The translations under genes were made by a program, and so were the position numbers. This document shows, piece by piece, positions 8,528 to 17,510 of a stretch of 52,253 bases of DNA; positions within the stretch are counted from its first letter, which is position 1, and the number at the start of each line of letters is the position of its first letter. Under the pieces are notes generated by a model. That model was given only the letters and a program-made list of their open reading frames with translations. It ran no database searches and had not been told where the DNA came from. The stretch is taken from NCBI GenBank assembly GCA_015061605.1, contig SUWH01000020.1, positions 1 to 52,253 of the forward strand. The letters run 5' to 3'. Source of the stretch: Lentisphaerota bacterium. Lineage in GTDB: Bacteria > Verrucomicrobiota > Lentisphaeria > Victivallales > Victivallaceae.

Positions 8528-8548
8528 GTTTGTGAGGGAGTACGAAAC

Positions 8549-9625
8549 ATGAAGCGTTTGATGTTTTTGATCATAACCGGAGTTGCAGTTTTCAGTTCCG
8601 GATGCAATTGTATTGAGAACAGCGAACGGAAGATCACCAGAGTTTTTCTCTGGGGTACGCTCCGCAGTGAAGCGGATACCGCCCGGTATGCTGCCGCCGG
8701 AGTCACAGATATTCAAGTTTACAATCAAAAGAGCTTCAACTGGGCTGTAAAATATGGTATTACTCCTTATTGCGGATCTCTCTCTCCTGCCGGTCTGCAC
8801 AAGCAGGTCATGACTCCGGAAGAACAGAAACTTAATGATTACATTTACGGTGCTGATCTGACCAAAGATCTTTCAAAGGCAGAACGGACAAAAATTCTTC
8901 ATTCCCGGCGGAGGGAGAAAAATCACCGCTATGGAACCAGCCGGGTTAATCCGTTGGATTCCATCGGAGTTCTGCTCTGTTTTGCCAGTGATAAAAATCT
9001 GTTTTTGACCAAAAAGAAAATCGACCGGATCTTGAAGCGCGCCGTTCCCGGTGTGAAAGGGATTTATCTGGATTACTTCGGATACTCCAATTCGCGCGGC
9101 TGTTATTGCAGGGAGTGTCTGGCGCGCTGTCAGGCGTATTTGAAACAAAAAAATCTGCCGGATACGCAGGAAAACAAAGATATTTTTTACCGGAAACAAC
9201 TGGTGGATTATTATAATCAGGTGGTGGCGTATATCAAATCCAAACGCCCGGATTTCAAAGTGGTTGCTCACTTTTATCCGGAGTTTGAACCCGATCCGTG
9301 GTATGCAAAAAGAACAATGGTGGATTTTACCGGACAGACGGTTTCGTGGTATTTCAAGTGGCAGAAAGATGACATTGCCAACGCGGTCAAAAATATTCTT
9401 GCCAACGGCAAACGCTTCAATCCCAATGGCGAAGCGGTCCCTTTCATCGGTTTGAACAGTAATCCAAAGAGCAGTCTGGGGTATAAAGCTCCGGAAGATG
9501 TGGAACGCGAATTGAAAATAATCATTGATTCCGGAGCTGAAACCTTGATGGTATGTTCCGGAACCCCGGTCATTCAGCCCGGATATTTTGAAGTATTCAA
9601 AAAGTATTGCGGTAAGGAAAAATGA
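8549..9625 (+). CDS. Putative lipoprotein, possibly TIM-barrel (glycoside-hydrolase-like)
   Basis: The 358-residue protein begins with a lipoprotein-type signal (hydrophobic FLIITGVAVF, then SSG before Cys19), so it is probably anchored in a membrane facing the periplasm. The mature part has features of a TIM-barrel carbohydrate enzyme: repeated beta-strand ends, GIYLDYFGYSN followed by CYCRECLARC, and FKVVAHFYPEFE near the middle. A similar CxCxxC after a strand occurs in DUF4838-type proteins. No named family is recognised and no catalytic pair is proven. The ATG at 8549 is chosen over an upstream in-frame ATG at 8477 because the latter precedes the terminator and lacks a signal peptide; GAGGGAG precedes 8549. 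Confidence 0.65.
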   Translation: MKRLMFLIITGVAVFSSGCNCIENSERKITRVFLWGTLRSEADTARYAAAGVTDIQVYNQKSFNWAVKYGITPYCGSLSPAGLHKQVMTPEEQKLNDYIYGADLTKDLSKAERTKILHSRRREKNHRYGTSRVNPLDSIGVLLCFASDKNLFLTKKKIDRILKRAVPGVKGIYLDYFGYSNSRGCYCRECLARCQAYLKQKNLPDTQENKDIFYRKQLVDYYNQVVAYIKSKRPDFKVVAHFYPEFEPDPWYAKRTMVDFTGQTVSWYFKWQKDDIANAVKNILANGKRFNPNGEAVPFIGLNSNPKSSLGYKAPEDVERELKIIIDSGAETLMVCSGTPVIQPGYFEVFKKYCGKEK

Positions 9626-10362
9626 AAAAATTTATCTCTGTTCTGTTGATTTGTTCCTTGTGGGCGGTTGATATTTTTGCCGCAGAAAGACCGATCGAAC
9701 GTAAGCGTTACGGCGGTAAATTGATCCGTGTCCGGCAGTCTAAACCGGGCGGGAGTATCCGCGGTCAACTGGCAGATAAAGAACAGGTTGCGCAAGCGGC
9801 AGAGAAGTTCTTTGCAATAATGGATAAATTGCCGAAAAAATTTGTAAAAGAATCCAAATTGAAATTTGTGACTTTTTTCAGCACACTTCAGCTGAATAAT
9901 GCTCCCGCCGCAGGTGTCGCCGGAGGCGACAGGATCTCTCTGATTGCAAATTTTTCGGAAAAAACACTCTATCATGAGATGTTCCACATTTTTGATCAGG
10001 GAAAGCGTACCGGCGGTTGGAGTAAGCTCAATCACAAAGAATTTATTTATACCGGAAGTGCTTTCTATGAGCGCAAACTTATCGGCAGAAAAGCCAGGCA
10101 GCGAACCAAAAATCTGGAAGAAGGACGATTTGACGATGACTTCGTTTCCCGCTATGCCATGAGTGACCCGAAAGAGGACCGGGCTGAAACTTTTGCCGCG
10201 ATGATGGCGGAAGGTCCGGATTTTCTGAAACGTTCCAGAAAAAGTGCTGTGATGAAAAAGAAGATGCATTACATCATTGAGATGACCGGAACAGGCCGTC
10301 TGCTGGGAACACACTTCTGGGAGGATCACCTCTGTCTTACTTCCGAAGATATTGATGATTGA
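9622..10362 (+). CDS. Secreted putative zinc metallopeptidase (HExxH)
   Basis: The 246-residue protein has a cleavable signal peptide (residues 1-20, ending IFAA) and a zinc motif HEMFH (118-122) in the context LYHEMFHIFD. A second conserved-looking segment EDRAETFAAMM (185-195) could give the third, glutamate ligand, as in gluzincin-type peptidases. The start overlaps the stop of the lipoprotein gene (ATGA), so the pair is translationally coupled and probably works together outside the cytoplasm. The substrate is unknown; assignment to an exact peptidase family was not possible. Confidence 0.65.
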   Translation: MKKFISVLLICSLWAVDIFAAERPIERKRYGGKLIRVRQSKPGGSIRGQLADKEQVAQAAEKFFAIMDKLPKKFVKESKLKFVTFFSTLQLNNAPAAGVAGGDRISLIANFSEKTLYHEMFHIFDQGKRTGGWSKLNHKEFIYTGSAFYERKLIGRKARQRTKNLEEGRFDDDFVSRYAMSDPKEDRAETFAAMMAEGPDFLKRSRKSAVMKKKMHYIIEMTGTGRLLGTHFWEDHLCLTSEDIDD

Positions 10363-10366
10363 CACC

Positions 10367-10850
10367 CTATTTTTTCAGCAGTTCAATACAGCTTGTACTG
10401 CGGCAGGATACGGCAAAGTCAAGTGCGGTTCTGCCCAGTGAATCTGCAACGCCGGGAGGCATGCCAAGCTGCAGAAGTTTTCCGGTAAGCTCCGGATCGT
10501 TTGCCAGAGCAGCGAACATCAGAACTGTTCTGCCGGAAAAATCTGCAACAAAAATGCTCGCACCGCGGTCGAGCAGCAGTTTCCGTCCGTCCGGATTGTT
10601 GTAATAGATGCTGTAAATCAATGGTGTCCAGCCGTCCGGATGTTCCTGATGATCTATCGGCGCACCGAAGTCAAGCAGATGTTCGGCGGTGCGGTTGTCA
10701 CCGCGTAAAATGGCTTTGCATAAATGCGAACCGAGCTTGGAACGGTCCTGGATCAAATCGCAGTTTTCCCATTCCGGTTTGTACTGCCCCCGGGATGCCA
10801 GAAGCGCGGCATAGGGCCAGCGGTGAAATTTTACGGTTGATTTGTCCATA
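10367..10850 (-). CDS. Ankyrin-repeat protein
   Basis: This is a small protein of 160 residues with about three ankyrin repeats: GDNRTAEHLLDFGAPIDHQ, DGWTPLIYSIYYNNPDGRKL and GRTVLMFAALANDPELTGKL, then a last partial GRTALDFAVSC. Such proteins bind other proteins; no enzyme domain or signal peptide is seen. The ATG at 10848-10850 follows a strong GAGGAG; an upstream in-frame start would add a segment without ankyrin character. On the minus strand TTGATT, 16 bp, TAGATT lies upstream as a likely promoter. It converges with the metallopeptidase gene, four bases apart. Confidence 0.8.
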
Positions 10851-10952
10851 TTTTTTCTCCTCAAATTGTCTCCTCTATGGAAACAATCTACGAGCAAAAA
10901 ATGGAAAATCAAGAGCTTGAATCGATAAAATCGCTGTTTACCGGTTGCGCTG

Positions 10953-12047
10953 TCAACGCAGTTTCAACGTTCCCAGCGCGATCATGGCGAAAATACCCGA
11001 AAGTATCCAGAAGCGTACCACGATCTGGGTCTCATGCCAGTTGAGCCGTTCAAAGTGATGGTGTATCGGCGAACAGAGGAAAATCCGCTTTTTGGTCATC
11101 TTGTAGTAGTATCTCTGCAGGACGACCGAGGCAAATTCCATGGTGAACACACCGCCGACCAGAAACATCAATATCTCCTGCCGCACCAGCACCGCAAGCA
11201 GACTTATTGCTCCGCCAAGTGCCAGACTGCCGGTGTCGCCCATGAACATCGCTGCCGGATGGCAGTTGTGCCAGAGAAATCCCAGACAGCAGCCGCAGAC
11301 GGCAAAGGCGAATACCACTGCTTCTTCAATACCGCTGATATAGGGCAGATCAAGGTAGCCGGCAAAAATTTTGTGTCCCATGAGGTAGGTGAATACCGCA
11401 AAGGTAAAGGAACAGAAAATCGTGCATCCGGTGGCAAGACCGTCTTTCCCGTCGGTGAAGTTCACCGCATTGACCATCACCGCGATCGCCAATACTGAAA
11501 ATGCCGGGATGAAAACAGAGTTGGAAAACAACGGCGTTTTAAGGAATGGTACATAGAACTGCTTCATCAATGCCGAGGTTTCCGGAGCAAAATAGAACGC
11601 CGTAACTGCCAGCGCCGCGATAAAAAACTGAAAGAAGAGTTTCGGTTTTTCCGGCAGACCATCCCGGTCCTGACGGAAAACTTTCAATGCATCATCAACG
11701 AAACCCAATACCGCAAACGCCACCATTCCTCCGGTGAGTATCCAGCCGATAAGACTGGTCGGACGGAGCCAGAGCAGATTGGCGATCAAGGTCGCTCCTA
11801 CCATCAGCACGCCGCCCATACAGGGAGTGCTGTTCTTACGTTTGTCCAGCAGCTCCGGCGGGATGAGACCGTCATAGCGGTCGGCGGCGCGCAGATTCAT
11901 ATTACGGAGCATCCGGGCAAAGGGACCGCCGAAAAAGGCGACGATCAGAAACGCGGTGGCGGCGGCTCCTCCGGCCCGGAAAGTAACATAATCAAAGAGA
12001 CGCAGCGGACCGCAGCTTTTTTCAAACAGCGCAAGATAATAAAGCAT
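10953..12047 (-). CDS. mraY: Phospho-N-acetylmuramoyl-pentapeptide transferase
   Basis: MraY moves phospho-MurNAc-pentapeptide from UDP to undecaprenyl phosphate, giving lipid I in the inner membrane. The 364-residue protein has about ten membrane segments and the family motifs: KKxxTPxMGG form KRKNSTPCMGG, VLGFVDDALK (Asp-Asp pair), NAVNFTDGKDGLA and the HHHFE loop (SPIHHHFERLNW). The chosen start (MLYYLALF) has GAGGTA before it and matches the usual MraY N-terminus. It is not inside a mur/fts cluster, which is uncommon but fits the scattered housekeeping genes of this region. Confidence 0.96.
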   Translation of the reverse strand: MLYYLALFEKSCGPLRLFDYVTFRAGGAAATAFLIVAFFGGPFARMLRNMNLRAADRYDGLIPPELLDKRKNSTPCMGGVLMVGATLIANLLWLRPTSLIGWILTGGMVAFAVLGFVDDALKVFRQDRDGLPEKPKLFFQFFIAALAVTAFYFAPETSALMKQFYVPFLKTPLFSNSVFIPAFSVLAIAVMVNAVNFTDGKDGLATGCTIFCSFTFAVFTYLMGHKIFAGYLDLPYISGIEEAVVFAFAVCGCCLGFLWHNCHPAAMFMGDTGSLALGGAISLLAVLVRQEILMFLVGGVFTMEFASVVLQRYYYKMTKKRIFLCSPIHHHFERLNWHETQIVVRFWILSGIFAMIALGTLKLR

Positions 12048-12099
12048 ATATGATACCTCAACAGATTGTAGTTTTTGCACAGATTTCAGCAGAGGGCAT

Positions 12100-12128
12100 A
12101 CTATATACTGTAATGATGTTAAAATCAA
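12100..12128 (-). promoter_or_regulatory. Promoter of mraY
   Basis: On the minus strand TTGATT (12123-12128), 17 bp, TATAGT (12100-12105), about 50 bp before the mraY start. Confidence 0.55.
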
Positions 12129-12168
12129 GGGAAGTTTTCAAAATTTCCGGAAAAGTTATTGACAATGC

Positions 12169-12488
12169 CACAGCTGTCCCATAAAATAAGAAAAACATCT
12201 GCTCTCTCAAGTTTTTCAGCGAAAGAAAATTGAATTTTGAAAAAGTGATTTTGGCAGATTTTGTTTTGCACGGGCAAAACATGCGTGCCGTCAGGCCGCA
12301 CCACCATTTTACGCCGTGTTTAAAAAACGAATGATTCAATCGGCGGATGGATCGTGCGGCAATGTCGTGTTTTGCAAGCAAGAAGAGCGGGGAGCATACT
12401 CACGTATGTGACCCGCGAGGCGAACGCAGCAAGGCGCGAGATTGGCCGCGAGACGCCGCCGTCCGTTGTTTTTTGTGAGATGTCTGTG
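12169..12488 (+). mobile_element. MITE-like repeat, copy B (320 bp, 9-bp target duplication)
   Basis: It starts CACAGCTGTCCC and ends TGTCTGTG, and is flanked by exact direct repeats TGACAATGC at 12160-12168 and 12489-12497. Sequence is nearly identical to copies A and C. Internal palindromes are TTTTGC/GCAAAA, GTGCG/CGCAC and a nested hairpin GCGGG[CATAC/GTATG]CCCGC. It sits between the divergent mraY and plsC promoters without breaking either. No coding function. Confidence 0.9.
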
Positions 12489-12528
12489 TGACAATGCCTC
12501 TTTTTTTGTTGATTGTTGCAGTTGACAC

Positions 12529-12557
12529 TTGATTTTAGCAGTAAATGCGGTTAAATT
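12529..12557 (+). promoter_or_regulatory. Promoter of plsC operon
   Basis: TTGATT (12529-12534), 17 bp, TAAATT (12552-12557), about 35 bp before the start codon; a TTGACA at 12522 could serve as an alternative -35. Confidence 0.55.
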
Positions 12558-12592
12558 ATTTGAGGAGACATTTGTTTTTACGGAGAAACTAT

Positions 12593-13360
12593 ATGAAATT
12601 TATTCGCCGGATCGTCAGGATAATTTTATTGTTTTTATGGTGCAGTTCAGCGATGATCGGAGCCGGTGCATCTTTGCTGTTCTGTTGCGGCAAGTGGCGC
12701 AAGATCCGTTGCGGGGCTTTCTGGGCTGGTGTTTGGAGTAAAGTCGCGGCGTGGATCGTCGGTATCCGGATCAAAGTTCACGGGGATGTCCCGGCAGGGC
12801 AGGGGTATCTTATCGTTTCCAATCATCTCGGATATCTGGATGTATTGGTGCACGGTTCGCTCTTTGCTCTGCGTTTTGCTCCTAAAGCAGAGATCCGCAA
12901 GTGGCCCTTTTTCGGACCGTTGACTGCCCTGGGGTGTCCGGTGTGGATCGACCGGAAAAATCCACGGATGTCGGCGATCTATGCCGAAGAATTCTCTGCA
13001 ACGATGAAGCACGGCATATCCATGCTGGTCTATCCGGAGGGAACCAGTACCGATGGCAGACACGGTTTATTGAATTTCAAAAGTACGCCGTTCGCTTCGG
13101 CGCTGGAGTGTTCAAGTCCGATCCTGCCGACGCTGCTTTTTTACCGGACACGCGGAAAAAGTGATTTTAATGCGGCATGGTTTGATAAGTCGCCGTTCGG
13201 ATTCCACGTATTGCAGGTGCTCGGATTGCGCGGGATCGATATCGATGTGTATATTTTACCTGTAATGCCGCCGTTGCCGGATGATACCCGTAAAACGCTG
13301 GCATCAAGAGTTTATGAAGAAATGGATAAGGAGTATTGGAAAATTGAAAATTCACGTTGA
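12593..13360 (+). CDS. plsC: 1-acyl-sn-glycerol-3-phosphate acyltransferase (PlsC family)
   Basis: The 255-residue protein transfers a fatty acyl chain to the sn-2 position of lysophosphatidic acid, or a related lysolipid, at the inner membrane. It has an N-terminal membrane anchor (residues 8-31), the catalytic NHLGYLD (His78 and Asp83, pattern NHx4D) and the glycerol-phosphate site PEGTSTDG (148-155). The ATG at 12593 follows CGGAGAAA; an earlier in-frame ATG at 12545 overlaps the promoter region. It is co-transcribed with the next gene, which overlaps its end. A different acyl acceptor such as ornithine lipid cannot be excluded. Confidence 0.85.
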   Translation: MKFIRRIVRIILLFLWCSSAMIGAGASLLFCCGKWRKIRCGAFWAGVWSKVAAWIVGIRIKVHGDVPAGQGYLIVSNHLGYLDVLVHGSLFALRFAPKAEIRKWPFFGPLTALGCPVWIDRKNPRMSAIYAEEFSATMKHGISMLVYPEGTSTDGRHGLLNFKSTPFASALECSSPILPTLLFYRTRGKSDFNAAWFDKSPFGFHVLQVLGLRGIDIDVYILPVMPPLPDDTRKTLASRVYEEMDKEYWKIENSR

Positions 13361-14072
13361 CAGATTTCTTGCCGCGATCAATTTTGCCTGGGGGGAGCTG
13401 TTTGACTTCCGCTGGCAGCTGATTTTGAAACATTCCGCCCCGTTGAAGTATGACAACAACTTTACCTTTGCGGCGTTCCCGCTGTTGGGATTTGCGGTGG
13501 GCGTGGCAGTTTCATTTATTTCAATGGCAGTTGCAGGGATATTCAATATCAATGCCGGAGCGTTGGTGTTTGCAGTTCTTGCGTGGCTGATACTTTGCTT
13601 CAAAGATTCCGGGCGCGGGGATTGCTGGCTGGCAAACTTTTTCCTCGGAAAACTGCAGCCGGATGAGAACCGTGATCTGCTGCGGAACATTTTGAATCTC
13701 TTTCCGATGATGTTCAAATTCATCATTCTGCTGTTTATCGGATTGTCCGGAGAAATGTTTTACTTTCCCGTACTGCTGACAACTGCATTTGCGCTTCAGG
13801 CGGCATTGGCAGGAAGTGAGTATTGCCGGAACGAATTTATTCCATCCGGCGAAGAGGGAAAGAAATATTTCCTGATAACCTTGATCGTTCTGGGGATCGT
13901 TGGGATAATTTTCTGCCGCCTGGGATGTGTTGCTGCAATCGCGGCGGCATTCGGATTATTCTTTGTATTCAATAAAAAGATGATCCGGGAAGGATTTTCC
14001 GCCGCCGGGATCAGCAGTGCCGGCTATATCTCTGAATGGACATTGCTGGCGGTCGGTCTTTTGCTGCTGTGA
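13344..14072 (+). CDS. CobS-like polytopic membrane protein, active-site motifs missing
   Basis: The product (about 242 residues) is a membrane protein with about six hydrophobic segments. Its overall pattern resembles cobalamin synthase CobS: an AAFPLLGFAVG block early, a second loop where CobS has HLDGLAD, and a C-terminal end before ...EWTLLAVGLLLL where CobS has GGxTGDxLGA. Both CobS signature motifs are absent here (FKDSGRGDCW and GFSAAGISSAGYISE instead), so it is unlikely to make cobalamin. The start is uncertain: TTG at 13344 has AAGGAG ten bases upstream; ATG at 13314 or 13281 would overlap plsC more. It overlaps plsC by 17 bp. Function unknown. Confidence 0.55.
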   Translation: MKIHVDRFLAAINFAWGELFDFRWQLILKHSAPLKYDNNFTFAAFPLLGFAVGVAVSFISMAVAGIFNINAGALVFAVLAWLILCFKDSGRGDCWLANFFLGKLQPDENRDLLRNILNLFPMMFKFIILLFIGLSGEMFYFPVLLTTAFALQAALAGSEYCRNEFIPSGEEGKKYFLITLIVLGIVGIIFCRLGCVAAIAAAFGLFFVFNKKMIREGFSAAGISSAGYISEWTLLAVGLLLL

Positions 14073-14138
14073 TGCGCGGAGCGATCTCGCTTTGCCGGAG
14101 CTTGATACCTCGCCGCACCACGTTTGCCGCCCGGAGAA

Positions 14139-15215
14139 TTACCGGACGGTGAGTTTGCAGACCAATTGTTCCAGCAGTATGCGGCTGTCACCGCCTCCGG
14201 AAACCAAGGCGCGGCTGGCATCGCGGATGGCAGTAAGTTTCACTGCGAGGGCGTTGCCGGAAAAGCGGCTGGCGGCTTCACAGGTTTTGAACGCCCGGTA
14301 GGGATGCATCTTCAACAGCGGGTTGTCCGGGAAACGTTCTTTTACTTCCTGCGGCAGAGCGCTGAATGAGTTCGGATTGGCGCGGGTTATATTGAGTTGT
14401 TTCATCGCCAGACGGGTCTGGATCAACTTTTGATATTCGTTTGACAAGCCCGCCAGCATTCTTATTTCCATGCCGTTGTCACGCTGGGAAAGCAGTTTTG
14501 CCAGAGTCAACAGCGCTTTGGTGCGGTTGCTTTCCACCACCGCCGAGGTGAACTCCCAAGTGAGGGCCTCCTGCGTCCGGCTGATGATCGCCAGACAGTC
14601 TGCAAGGGTTATTTCGGTTGCGTTTCCGGTGTAGCAGTTGAGTTTTTCCAGTTCATTGGCAAGGGTTCCGGAATCGCCGCCGATGACTTCGCTCAAATAT
14701 TGCATCGCATCCGGAGCAATGCGTTTCCGGGTGGTGCGGCTGAAGTTTGCCAACAGTTCGCGGCGGATTTCGGCAAAGGCTTTATCGCTGCTCTTTGCGG
14801 CGTTTAACAGCTCCATTTCCGCTCCGGCATTTTTCAGCTCTTTCACTTTGGAACGGCGGCGGTCAAGACCGGGACCGTCGATGATCACCTGTATCCCGTC
14901 GGGGAGGGGAGTGGTCAGAAGAGCAAAGAGTTCGGAATATTCCGGAGACTGTTTTTCAGCGGCGAACTTGTCCAGATCGGGGTGGTGGCGCATCCAGATT
15001 ATTTTGTGGTCGCAGAGAAAAGGAGGGGTGCGCAGGGCTTCGACAAAAAGAGAGGCAAGTTCATCGGCTTTCAATGCCGGATCATCACCGGGGATGATCT
15101 CCACGGCTTCATCGGATTCCGGTTCACTGCTGCCGCTCAATTCGGCACACAGCTCCCTTGCCCGCCGCTTGCGGGCGAAGTCATCATCTCCGGAAATGAT
15201 ATAGAATCCTGCCAT
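14139..15215 (-). CDS. holA: DNA polymerase III, delta subunit
   Basis: The 358-residue HolA protein opens the sliding clamp as part of the clamp loader. It has the typical start FYIISGDDDFARKRRARELC, the mid-block DGIQVIIDGPGLDRR, the segment IAPDAMQYLSEVIGGDSGTLANELEKL that is the best-kept part of the family, and the C-terminal clamp-loader collar helices. It is poorly conserved in general, so length and order of blocks carry the call. The start at 15215 follows GGAGAAATA. It converges with the CobS-like gene over a 66-bp gap and stands alone. Confidence 0.88.
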   Translation of the reverse strand: MAGFYIISGDDDFARKRRARELCAELSGSSEPESDEAVEIIPGDDPALKADELASLFVEALRTPPFLCDHKIIWMRHHPDLDKFAAEKQSPEYSELFALLTTPLPDGIQVIIDGPGLDRRRSKVKELKNAGAEMELLNAAKSSDKAFAEIRRELLANFSRTTRKRIAPDAMQYLSEVIGGDSGTLANELEKLNCYTGNATEITLADCLAIISRTQEALTWEFTSAVVESNRTKALLTLAKLLSQRDNGMEIRMLAGLSNEYQKLIQTRLAMKQLNITRANPNSFSALPQEVKERFPDNPLLKMHPYRAFKTCEAASRFSGNALAVKLTAIRDASRALVSGGGDSRILLEQLVCKLTVR

Positions 15216-15305
15216 TATTTCTCCATTTTACCAGATCGTTATACTGTTTTCCTGATAATATACAGCTTTTTTCAAAATATATCAAATTTTTATTGCAAAA
15301 ACGAC

Positions 15306-15334
15306 TTGATTTTTTTCGCAGGAAGAGGTATCTT
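15306..15334 (+). promoter_or_regulatory. Promoter of the epimerase-aldolase-TetR operon
   Basis: TTGATT (15306-15311), 17 bp, TATCTT (15329-15334), followed by a leader of about 50 nt with AAGGAG before 15389. Confidence 0.55.
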
Positions 15335-15388
15335 ATATCAATAAAAAAGAAAACAACTGGTTGGTTTTATTTTTAAGGAGAAGTTACC

Positions 15389-16429
15389 ATGCAGGAAAAA
15401 TTTCCGGAACGTTTCGGCAGTATCGCTGAATTGGAAGCGCAGCTCTGTATTCCCCATCCCGAACTTATTGCAATGATGAAACGCCTTGAGGGCGACATTA
15501 TGATCCTCGGAGTCGCGGGAAAAATGGGAGTCACCATGGCAATTCAGGCGGTCAATGCGATCAAAGCCGCCAACGTTTCCAAGCGGGTCATCGGTGTGGC
15601 GCGGTTCAGCAATGCCGATGAACGTACCAAACTTGAAGCTGCCGGAGTTGAAACTGTGGTCTGCAACTTGCTTGACCGTGAACAGGTGAGCCAACTGGAA
15701 AAAGTTGACAATATCATCTTTATGGCAGGGCGTAAATTCGGTACCGGCGGCAGTGAGGAACAGACCTGGGCGATGAATATCCTCGCTCCGGAATATGTCT
15801 GTGAACACTTTAAAGCAAGCCGCATCGTTGCCTTTTCCACCGGATGTGTCTATCCATTGGAAACCATCGAAAGCTGCGGCAGTACCGAAGATACTTTTCC
15901 CGCGCCGGTGGGGGAATATTCCCAATCCTGCCTCGGACGGGAACGGATCTTTCAGTATTACTCCAAAAAGAACGGTACCAAAGTTCTGCTTTTCCGCCTC
16001 AACTACGCCATCGACTTGCGTTACGGAGTTTTGCATGATATTGCACAGAATATCTGCAACGGCGAACCGGTGGATAATTCGGTCGGTTTTTTCAACTGCA
16101 TCTGGCAGGGAGATGCCAATGCCAATGCGCTGCGTTCACTGGAACTTTGTGAATCTCCCTGTGCCGTCCTCAATGTCACCGGCCCCGAAACCGTTTCTGT
16201 CGCCAATGCGGCAAAACTTATGGGTAAAATCATGGGCAAAGAGGTGACTTTCAGAGGTGAACCCGGAAACCTCGGCTATCTGAATAATTCAGCAAAAATG
16301 TGCCGCCTTTTCGGTTATCCGCTGGTCTCTCTGGAGCAGATGATCCTGTGGCAGGCAAAATGGCTCGCTGACGGCGGTATTTCCATCGGCAAACCGACCC
16401 ATTTTGAAGTGAATAACGGTAAATTTTAA
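15389..16429 (+). CDS. NAD-dependent epimerase/dehydratase-like protein, Tyr-Lys pair altered
   Basis: The 346-residue protein has an extended SDR fold with the nucleotide site GVAGKMG (41-47) and the strand-turn NIIFMAGRKFG. In place of the catalytic YxxxK it reads EYSQSCLGRERIF: the Tyr near residue 177 is kept but the Lys is Cys. Chemistry may therefore differ from a normal epimerase, or another residue may take over. The later blocks RLNYAIDLRYGVL and VLNVTGPETVSVANAA are regular for sugar-nucleotide-type enzymes. It forms an operon with a DapA-family gene 11 bp downstream, which suggests a sugar or sugar-acid pathway. Confidence 0.75.
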   Translation: MQEKFPERFGSIAELEAQLCIPHPELIAMMKRLEGDIMILGVAGKMGVTMAIQAVNAIKAANVSKRVIGVARFSNADERTKLEAAGVETVVCNLLDREQVSQLEKVDNIIFMAGRKFGTGGSEEQTWAMNILAPEYVCEHFKASRIVAFSTGCVYPLETIESCGSTEDTFPAPVGEYSQSCLGRERIFQYYSKKNGTKVLLFRLNYAIDLRYGVLHDIAQNICNGEPVDNSVGFFNCIWQGDANANALRSLELCESPCAVLNVTGPETVSVANAAKLMGKIMGKEVTFRGEPGNLGYLNNSAKMCRLFGYPLVSLEQMILWQAKWLADGGISIGKPTHFEVNNGKF

Positions 16430-16440
16430 GGTGTAATATT

Positions 16441-17502
16441 ATGAAAACTATTGCCAATATCGATTCTGAAGTCCTTGCAAAATTCCGCAAAGGATGCGTC
16501 ATTCCCGCCCAGCCGCTGGCTCTGGATGCCGACCGCAAATTTGCTCCCCGCTATCAGCGTGCCTTGTGCCGTTACTATATGGATGCCGGTGTCGGCGGTA
16601 TCGCTGTCGGAGTCCACTCCACCCAGTTTGAGATCCGCAAAAAGGAGATCGGACTCTTTGAACCGGTGCTGAAACAGACCGCCGGATTTATCGATGAATG
16701 GAGCGAAACTACCGGCAGAAAAATTCTTAAAGTCGGCGGGATCTGCGGCAAAACGGAGCAGGCTCTTTATGAAGCGGAGTTTGAAGCCGCCTGCAATTAC
16801 GATGCCGGATTGTTGAGTTTGAGTGCCTTCGCCGGAGAGTCTGTGGATGCGATGCTGGAACATTGTGCCAAAATTGCCAAGGTCATTCCTGTGATCGGTT
16901 TCTATTTGCAGCCCAGCGTCGGCGGCAGGATACTGCCTTATGAATTCTGGCGGGAATTTGCCAAAATCGACAATGTTCTGGCGATAAAGATCGCTCCATT
17001 CAACCGCTACTGCACTCTGGATGTGGTGCGCGCCGTTGCCGAATCCGGGCGCGATATCACCTTGTACACCGGAAACGATGACAATATTGCCATTGATCTG
17101 CTCACCGAATACCGTTTCGGCGACCGTGCCATCCGCATCAAAGGCGGACTGCTCGGACACTGGTGCTGCTGGACCAAAAAAGCGGTCGAACTTCTGGACG
17201 AAGTCCATGCTCTTATTGAGAGCGGCAAAGATATTCCGGCGGAACTGCTCACCCGCAATGTTCAAATCACTGACAGTAACGCCGCTTTCTTTGACCCCGC
17301 GCACGGTTTTGCCGGATGCATCCCGGGGATCCATGAAGTTCTGCACCGTCAGGGCTTACTGCCGGGTATCTGGTGCCTGAATCCCGACGAAGTGCTTTCT
17401 GCCGGACAGAGTGATGAGATCACCCGTGTCCACGACAGTTACCCGCATTTGCATGATGATGGATTTGTTGCCGCCAATCTGGATAAGTGGCTGGCGGATT
17501 GA
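16441..17502 (+). CDS. DapA/NanA-family aldolase (dihydrodipicolinate synthase-like)
   Basis: This 353-residue TIM-barrel class I aldolase/lyase forms a Schiff base; the reactive Lys is probably Lys183 in LAIKIAPFN. GGIAVGVHSTQFEI matches the pocket that is GTTGE in DapA itself, so the keto-acid binding site is different and lysine biosynthesis is unlikely. Members with this divergence often act on 2-keto-3-deoxy sugar acids, but the substrate here is inference. The protein is about 55 residues longer than typical DapA. It follows the epimerase-like gene with AAGGTG before the ATG, and a TetR regulator comes next. Confidence 0.75.
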   Translation: MKTIANIDSEVLAKFRKGCVIPAQPLALDADRKFAPRYQRALCRYYMDAGVGGIAVGVHSTQFEIRKKEIGLFEPVLKQTAGFIDEWSETTGRKILKVGGICGKTEQALYEAEFEAACNYDAGLLSLSAFAGESVDAMLEHCAKIAKVIPVIGFYLQPSVGGRILPYEFWREFAKIDNVLAIKIAPFNRYCTLDVVRAVAESGRDITLYTGNDDNIAIDLLTEYRFGDRAIRIKGGLLGHWCCWTKKAVELLDEVHALIESGKDIPAELLTRNVQITDSNAAFFDPAHGFAGCIPGIHEVLHRQGLLPGIWCLNPDEVLSAGQSDEITRVHDSYPHLHDDGFVAANLDKWLAD

Positions 17503-17510
17503 TTTTTGGT

